Source: Vulcanimicrobiota bacterium (lineage in GTDB: Bacteria > Vulcanimicrobiota > Vulcanimicrobiia > Vulcanimicrobiales > Vulcanimicrobiaceae). From it: a DNA stretch of 64,000 nt. The notes under the pieces are model-generated. The model worked only from the letters and a program-made list of their open reading frames with translations, ran no database searches and had not been told where the DNA came from. This document shows positions 60,001 through 64,000 of this stretch, piece after piece; positions within the stretch are counted from its first letter, which is position 1, and every line of letters starts with the position of its first letter. The stretch lies in contig PMOS01000007.1 in the NCBI GenBank assembly GCA_003161435.1, positions 41,077 to 105,076 of the forward strand. Reading direction: 5' to 3'. The position numbers and the translations under genes were made by a program.

Positions 60001-63000
60001 CCCTCAACACGGGTCTGAAGACTGCGATTCGTAGCGCGTTGAGCGTCGGCATCCCGCAGGCGAACATTCAGTACGCGCTCGACTATGCGAAGCAAGGCTA
60101 CAAAGAGCTGATCATCGAGACGTACGACACGAACTGGGATTCGAAGGCGTACGGCACGGTCTCCGGTCAGAACTCCAACAATTCCGTGCGCATCCCCAAC
60201 GACTTCTTCGCGCGCCTCGACGCCGATCAAACGTGGGACCTGATCCCGCGTCGCGCCAAGTACGGCGACGGTGGAACCAGCAAGATCAAAGTCGTTCCCG
60301 CCGCAGATCTTTGGGAGAAGATCGCGCTCGCCGCTTGGCAGTGTGCTGATCCCGGCCTCCAATTCGACACAACGATCAACGAGTGGCACACCTGCCCCGC
60401 CGACGGTCGCATTGAAGCAAGTAATCCTTGCAGTGAGTACCTTTTTTTAGATGATACAGCCTGTAATCTCTCTAGCTTAAATCTCGTCCAATTTCTCGAC
60501 AGCGCTGGTCATTTTGATCCGCGACGTTTTGCGGAAGCATGTCGCATTTGGACGTTCACGCTCGAGATTAGCGTGTTAATGGCACAGTTTCCGAGCAAGG
60601 TCATTGCGCAGAAGTCATATGATTTCCGCACGCTCGGCCTTGGCTACGCGAATATGGGCACGCTGCTCATGCGCATGGGCCTGCCATATGACTCAGAGGA
60701 AGGCTTCGGCTGGTGCGCCGCGATCTCGGCGCTCATGACAGGTGTCGCCTATAAGACGTCGGCGGAGATGGCTCGCGAGCTTGGCCCGTTCCCCAAGTAC
60801 GACACGAACGCGGACCACATGGGACGCGTGCTGCGTAATCATCGTCGCGCGGCATACGCGGCACCGAACGATCAATACGAAGAACTGACGATCAAGCCGG
60901 TTGCGCACACCCCAACGCTTTTCACGCAAGAGACGTGGGCGCTTGCGCGCTCGATCTGGGATAATGCGCTCGCGATCGGCGAAGTCGCCGGTTATCGCAA
61001 TGCGCAAGTCACCTGCATTGCACCGACCGGATGCCTCGTCGGGGATTCGCTGGTCGCGACGGACCGCGGTTTAATGCGCCTCAATCGGCTCGGCGACGTC
61101 GATGGCGAGAAGTGGCAGGAAGTCGACTTCAGAGTTCTGACCGATGACGGCGAACAACAAGCGACCAAGTTCTTCATCAACGGTGTCGAGCCGACGCGGC
61201 GGATAACGACCGCGGGCGGCTATGTCATCGAGGGCACTCCGACGCACCGCATCAAAGTCGTCGATCCCGAAACCGGCGATCTGATCTGGAAACGTTTCGC
61301 CGAGATTTCGGCTCAGGACGTCGTCGCCTTGTCCATGAACGCGCTTGCTGGGCAGCCGCGCAACGTTGCTCTGCCACCCCTCGGCGAGGAATATTGGACG
61401 GCGGACTTCACGACGCGCGTTCCCCGAACGATGACCCCTGAACTTGCCGAGCTGGTCGGCTACTTCATGGGCGACGGTTCTTTGCACGCGAAGGGTCTTC
61501 GGTTCTGCGTGGCAAGAGGCGACAAGGACGTCCTCGACCATCTGACCGAGTCAATTCGCAAACTTTTCGGCATCGAGCCGATCGCTACGTCAAAGGGCGG
61601 CTACGTCGAGCTTGCTGCTCACTCGGTTTCCTTGACCTTTTGGTGGGAAGCGTGCGGCTTCGCAAAGCTCCCGCCGGCTGCGGATCATCGCGGCAAGGGC
61701 TATGTCGCGCGAGTTCCCGACGCGGTACTCGCTACCAACGATCCCGCGGTCTATGGCGCCTTCATCCGCGGCGTCTTCGAGGCGGACGGTACCGTCACGA
61801 ACGGCGCTGCGTGCTGGTCGACGGTCAACAAGACGTTCTCCGCGGACGTGAAGTCGCTCATGCTCGCGCTGGGCGTTCCGACGAGCACGAAGACGGACAT
61901 AACCGGCTGGGGTCAGTCCGATCTGTACGTGCTGCGCGTCCGCAACGCATCGTACGCGCCCGCGTTCGTGGAACGGATCGGCTTCATCGGGGCTCGCAAA
62001 CACGGTGCCGTAACGCTCTGCGACTCCTGGCAGGGCACGAAGGGCGACCGTGTCTTCCTTCCGGATGCGTTGCTGCGGAGCCTCATCACGACCGATAGCG
62101 ACCTGTATTCCCGCGCGCAGCTCTATCGCTACCGCCATGAAGGTGCGATCAGCCGCGCGACGGCGACAGCCCTGTTGGATCGGGCAGAGCATCCGCGCGT
62201 CGCGACAGCGTCGCAGTTCTTCTACGACAGCGTGGCGACGAACGAAGACGGCGGCGAACAGCTCACGTACGATCTGTCCGTACCGGCGAACGTCACGTAC
62301 ATCGCCAACGGCTTCGTGTCCCACAACACGATCGGCTTAGTGATGGACTGCGACACGACCGGGATCGAACCCGATTTCGCGCTCGTCAAGTTCAAGAAGC
62401 TTGCCGGCGGCGGGTACTTCAAGATCGTCAACCAGTCGGTCGGGCCAGCACTGCGGCGGCTCGGCTACAACAACGAGCAGATTGCGGCGATCGAGATATT
62501 CGCCAAGGGCACTAACACGCTCGAAGGCACGCCGCACATCAACAAGGCGACGCTCAAGGCGAAAGGCTTCGACGACGCGACGGTCGCGAAGGTCGAATCT
62601 CAGCTTCTCGGCGCGTTCGAGATCGGCTTCGTGTTCAACCAGCACGTCCTGGGTGACGACTTCTGCCGCGAGAAGCTCGGCATGACCGACGCCCAGCTCG
62701 CCGACTGGAACTACTCGATCCTGCGCGACGCGCTTGGCTTCACGCAGTCGCAGATCGAGGAAGCCTCGGACGTGATCTGCGGACGAATGACGCTCGAAGG
62801 CGCGCCGTTCCTCAAGGAAGAGCACCTGCCGGTCTTCGATTGCGCGACTCCCTGCGGCAAACATGGCGCCCGGTACATCCGTCCTCTTGGGCACGTCGAC
62901 ATGATGGCTGCGGCGCAACCATTTATTTCAGGCGCTTTGAGCAAGACAATAAATTTGCCACAAACGGCAACGATCGCCGATGTCAAAGACGCCTACCGTT

Positions 63001-63878
63001 ACTCCTGGGAGAAGATGGTCAAGGCGGTCGCGCTGTACCGCGACGGCTCGAAGCTCTCGCAGCCGCTTGCGGCCAGCTACGACGTCGGTGGTTCGGAGGA
63101 AGCGGAACGGCCGCAGGCGGCCTACGAAGGACCCGTTCGTGTCGCAGAGCGACTGGTGTACCGCTACATCGCGAAGCGCCGGCGGATGCCGGACCGTCGC
63201 GGCGGCTACACCCAAAAGGCGGTCATCGGCGGCCACAAAGTCTATCTCCGCACCGGTGAGTACGACGACAAATCGATCGGCGAGATCTTCATCGACATGC
63301 ACAAGGAAGGCGCCGCCTTCCGCAGCTTGATGAACAACTTCGCCATCGCAGTCTCGCTCGGGCTGCAGCACGGTGTCCCGCTGGAGGAGTACGTCGACGC
63401 ATTCACCTTCACGCGCTTCGAGCCCAACGGTCCGGTGGTCGGCCACGCGAACATCAAGATGGCGACTTCGATTCTCGACTACATCTTCCGCGAGCTCGCG
63501 GTGAGCTATCTCGGCCGCTACGATCTCGCCCAGGTGCAGCCGTCCCAAGCCCTCGATGCAATGGGCCCCGAACCCGAATACATCGGCGAAGAGGATACCG
63601 GCGAGGTTCACTTCGTCGCACCTGTAGCGATCGCGCCACGAGCATCGTCACCGTCCGCAACGGCCTTCGTTACGCGCGCCCCCGAGCCGGTCGCCGTCAT
63701 GGCGTCCGCGCCGAGCGCCGGACCGGCGAAAGGTCAAGTCGTCGCCGCAAAGGCGCGCGAAGCAATCGCCAAGGGCTACAGCGGCGACGCATGCACCCAA
63801 TGCGGCCAGTTCACCCTCGTCCGCAACGGCACGTGCCTCAAGTGTGACAGCTGCGGCACGACAAGCGGCTGTTCCTAA
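57021..63878 (+). CDS. nrdJ: Adenosylcobalamin-dependent (class II) ribonucleotide reductase with three inteins
   Basis: 2285 aa precursor; 1189 aa after removal of three inteins (residues 190-375, 408-885 and 1338-1769). It reduces ribonucleotides using B12. The thiyl-radical cysteine is C1137 in NPCSE and its redox partner is C1148 in ACNLSSLNL, 11 residues later as in Thermotoga NrdJ. The other redox cysteine is C376, directly after intein 1. [17 protein letters not shown] and [11 protein letters not shown] are the usual NrdJ signatures once spliced. The C-terminus is a zinc-ribbon-like tail, CTQCGQ and [15 protein letters not shown] precedes ATG 57021. Two AT-rich patches disturb otherwise GC-rich codon use. 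Confidence 0.97.
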   Translation: MKFARTYSAPGDPYAGIEFEPRTSRIVNPDGKLVFEAKDVAIPTGWSQVATDILAQKYFRKAGVPDKTIRVAEEGVPEWLWRSEPADDAKFVGESDARQVFNRLAGCWTYWGFKHGYFDTEFEARAYYDEMCAMLARQIGAPNSPQWFNTGLHWAYGISGPAQGHYYVDPKTGVLSESTSAYEHPAPHACLPYDARVMTPDGPVPIGSIVENDLVGLQVYDETGLTRVVATAYNGVKPVYRVRLSNGNTIEATGDHLVLACDEHQGKRSWREVQALKPGMRLIQRTDTPLVVIAATGAAIAAPPQPPADPGCATFGPLRTRDWNVVFEGSKGDETRAAQTGDEIIAAVEPIGEADVYDIQTESHTFLTNNVVVHNCFIQSVTDDLVNEGGIMDLWVREARIFKYGSGCVSERAFVPIVGRGLVRIGELFREVSRGRAVHDFDGSGRYVDVGDLGLRTFSADRTTGRIVEDAIDRVWTYDVAREDKRTVRFDTGARATVSAWHPFMVWNGEEIVERRADALRPGEAVLGPTQDVRRLLDAASSPERITYNVTRFRSNEIHHVDVDADIAWLTGYFLGDGNLMRQRREHRRSYGTYFYDDLRLRFFDEDREPLERVQRILAERFGAKSSVRADGTQGRPTKCLSLTCTRAAATAFFAAAVSEPGSKTYTLSVPSFIRRAGAAVQEAFLAGLVDADGTVDGGRATATSVCRPFVEEVAAMASLLGIGGGVVSNGGYHMATVVRRSAPSQRRTWFVSQLETPRHRDALARDDDRGFRRYCMPLVESIGDRVFPRAEGEWLHADVGGERFHVGRLVYEGLVNPQKLLAAISRMPESAVDTDVERARIVAEGVAFVVSVDDVEEDVPFNDLTTRRTNTYLAGENALVAIHNTGSNFSRVRGEGEKLSGGGTSSGLMSFLKVGDRAAGAIKSGGTTRRAAKMVCLDLDHPDIEEFITWKVTEEQKVSDLVTGSITCEKHLNTIMKAANDESLPASARLDPALNTGLKTAIRSALSVGIPQANIQYALDYAKQGYKELIIETYDTNWDSKAYGTVSGQNSNNSVRIPNDFFARLDADQTWDLIPRRAKYGDGGTSKIKVVPAADLWEKIALAAWQCADPGLQFDTTINEWHTCPADGRIEASNPCSEYLFLDDTACNLSSLNLVQFLDSAGHFDPRRFAEACRIWTFTLEISVLMAQFPSKVIAQKSYDFRTLGLGYANMGTLLMRMGLPYDSEEGFGWCAAISALMTGVAYKTSAEMARELGPFPKYDTNADHMGRVLRNHRRAAYAAPNDQYEELTIKPVAHTPTLFTQETWALARSIWDNALAIGEVAGYRNAQVTCIAPTGCLVGDSLVATDRGLMRLNRLGDVDGEKWQEVDFRVLTDDGEQQATKFFINGVEPTRRITTAGGYVIEGTPTHRIKVVDPETGDLIWKRFAEISAQDVVALSMNALAGQPRNVALPPLGEEYWTADFTTRVPRTMTPELAELVGYFMGDGSLHAKGLRFCVARGDKDVLDHLTESIRKLFGIEPIATSKGGYVELAAHSVSLTFWWEACGFAKLPPAADHRGKGYVARVPDAVLATNDPAVYGAFIRGVFEADGTVTNGAACWSTVNKTFSADVKSLMLALGVPTSTKTDITGWGQSDLYVLRVRNASYAPAFVERIGFIGARKHGAVTLCDSWQGTKGDRVFLPDALLRSLITTDSDLYSRAQLYRYRHEGAISRATATALLDRAEHPRVATASQFFYDSVATNEDGGEQLTYDLSVPANVTYIANGFVSHNTIGLVMDCDTTGIEPDFALVKFKKLAGGGYFKIVNQSVGPALRRLGYNNEQIAAIEIFAKGTNTLEGTPHINKATLKAKGFDDATVAKVESQLLGAFEIGFVFNQHVLGDDFCREKLGMTDAQLADWNYSILRDALGFTQSQIEEASDVICGRMTLEGAPFLKEEHLPVFDCATPCGKHGARYIRPLGHVDMMAAAQPFISGALSKTINLPQTATIADVKDAYRYSWEKMVKAVALYRDGSKLSQPLAASYDVGGSEEAERPQAAYEGPVRVAERLVYRYIAKRRRMPDRRGGYTQKAVIGGHKVYLRTGEYDDKSIGEIFIDMHKEGAAFRSLMNNFAIAVSLGLQHGVPLEEYVDAFTFTRFEPNGPVVGHANIKMATSILDYIFRELAVSYLGRYDLAQVQPSQALDAMGPEPEYIGEEDTGEVHFVAPVAIAPRASSPSATAFVTRAPEPVAVMASAPSAGPAKGQVVAAKAREAIAKGYSGDACTQCGQFTLVRNGTCLKCDSCGTTSGCS
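57588..58145 (+). other. Intein 1 of NrdJ, mini-intein without endonuclease
   Basis: 186 aa. Begins with C190 (CLPYDARV, block A), has TGDHLVLA as block B and ends [10 protein letters not shown] with +1 C376. No LAGLIDADG motif is present; only about 60 residues separate the splicing blocks. It sits directly before the redox-active cysteine, which also serves as the splicing +1 residue. Confidence 0.95.
58242..59675 (+). other. Intein 2 of NrdJ with LAGLIDADG endonuclease
   Basis: 478 aa. Begins C408 (CVSERAFVP), block B is SAWHPFMVW, and it ends NALVAIHN with +1 Thr. The endonuclease motifs are [10 protein letters not shown] and [13 protein letters not shown]. It is inserted in FKYGSG/TGSNFS, a conserved NrdJ segment. 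Confidence 0.95.
61032..62327 (+). other. Intein 3 of NrdJ with LAGLIDADG endonuclease
   Basis: 432 aa. Begins C1338 ([11 protein letters not shown]), block B is GTPTHRIKV, and it ends IANGFVSHN with +1 Thr. Endonuclease motifs are [12 protein letters not shown] and [14 protein letters not shown]. It splits the conserved APTG/TIGLVMD motif. Confidence 0.96.
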
Positions 63879-63916
63879 CGTCATAAACCATATGCTGAAC
63901 GGACGAGGTGGACTAA

Positions 63917-64000
63917 GTGTCCACGACTTCGAGAGAAACCAACAATCAAATCGCGTCCAGTTCGCGCGCGTGTCGGAATTGGAAACGGCGCGGGAGATTT
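63917..64000 (+). CDS. Possible start of the next gene (cut by the window edge)
   Basis: GTG at 63917 follows GGACGAGGTGG and opens a frame (VSTTSRETNNQIASSSRAC) to the window end. The start lies within the hairpin GTGGACTAAGTGTCCAC (63908-63924), which could control it. Only 28 codons are visible, so this is weak. Confidence 0.3.
   Translation, partial: MSTTSRETNNQIASSSRACRNWKRRGRF

Noticed and set aside
63908..63924. Hairpin GTGGACTAAGTGTCCAC as an nrdJ terminator
   Set aside because: Short stem of 6 bp and no T-tract; more likely part of the next gene's start region.

Overview
The window is GC-rich bacterial chromosome. About 60 genes are packed tightly on both strands, and many neighbours overlap by 4 bases (ATGA, GTGA or TTGA). 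No rRNA or ordinary tRNA is visible. A complete pyrimidine operon with pyrR, a B12-dependent ribonucleotide reductase, CCTTCGACGAGCTCAGG-type dispersed repeats and high GC suggest a soil or environmental terrabacterial lineage, perhaps Candidatus Eremiobacterota (WPS-2). That placement is an inference, not something the sequence proves.

Layout. 1-3,000: a roughly 2.9 kb insertion with an 18-bp perfect inverted repeat, a 9-bp direct repeat, a SWIM-DDE transposase, three passenger genes and a tRNA-like structure; it splits a small reading frame. 3,176-7,417: free methionine sulfoxide reductase, a ModE-like regulator, an orphan TRAP binding protein, and a CoA-transferase with an enoyl-CoA hydratase. 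7,470-9,036: a Crp-type regulator coupled to a SpoIIE-type phosphatase. 9,340-15,046: one minus-strand cluster with two NicO/RcnA-like metal transporters, two DUF4331 proteins, a TPR protein and a PII-like protein. 15,202-23,325: dtd, an iron-type alcohol dehydrogenase, and a branched-chain amino-acid-type ABC transporter split into two blocks around a uronate-dehydrogenase-like gene, a DUF302 gene and a decayed MFS gene. 23,430-33,773: a GH15 glucanase, carB, a MobA-like gene with an MFS gene, and signalling genes (HD-GYP, LuxR).

42,342 down to 33,969 is a run of ten minus-strand genes with almost no spacing: pyrR-pyrB-pyrC-carA, then a BatD-like/MoxR/DUF58/VWA module, then pdxH and DUF5069. 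With carB (25,303-28,524) the window encodes the first pyrimidine steps. 43,137-47,818 is the most interesting locus: five overlapping genes encode a polymer O-acylation machine. It has an MBOAT acyltransferase, a membrane-anchored SGNH protein, an unknown anchored protein, an NHL-SGNH fusion and, first in the operon, a 28-residue single-TM protein ending in FFYGNF. That end resembles the C-terminus of DltX. An acyltransferase-3 gene lies close by on the other strand.

48,059-56,744 holds a retropepsin-like protein, acyltransferase-3, valS, a MocR/PdxR regulator, a LysR regulator and two HAD phosphatases. 57,021-63,878 is nrdJ. It is interrupted by three inteins at active-site motifs and preceded by a pair of NrdR-box-like sites 32 bp apart. 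Two AT-rich patches in its extein coding sequence fall on catalytic motifs.
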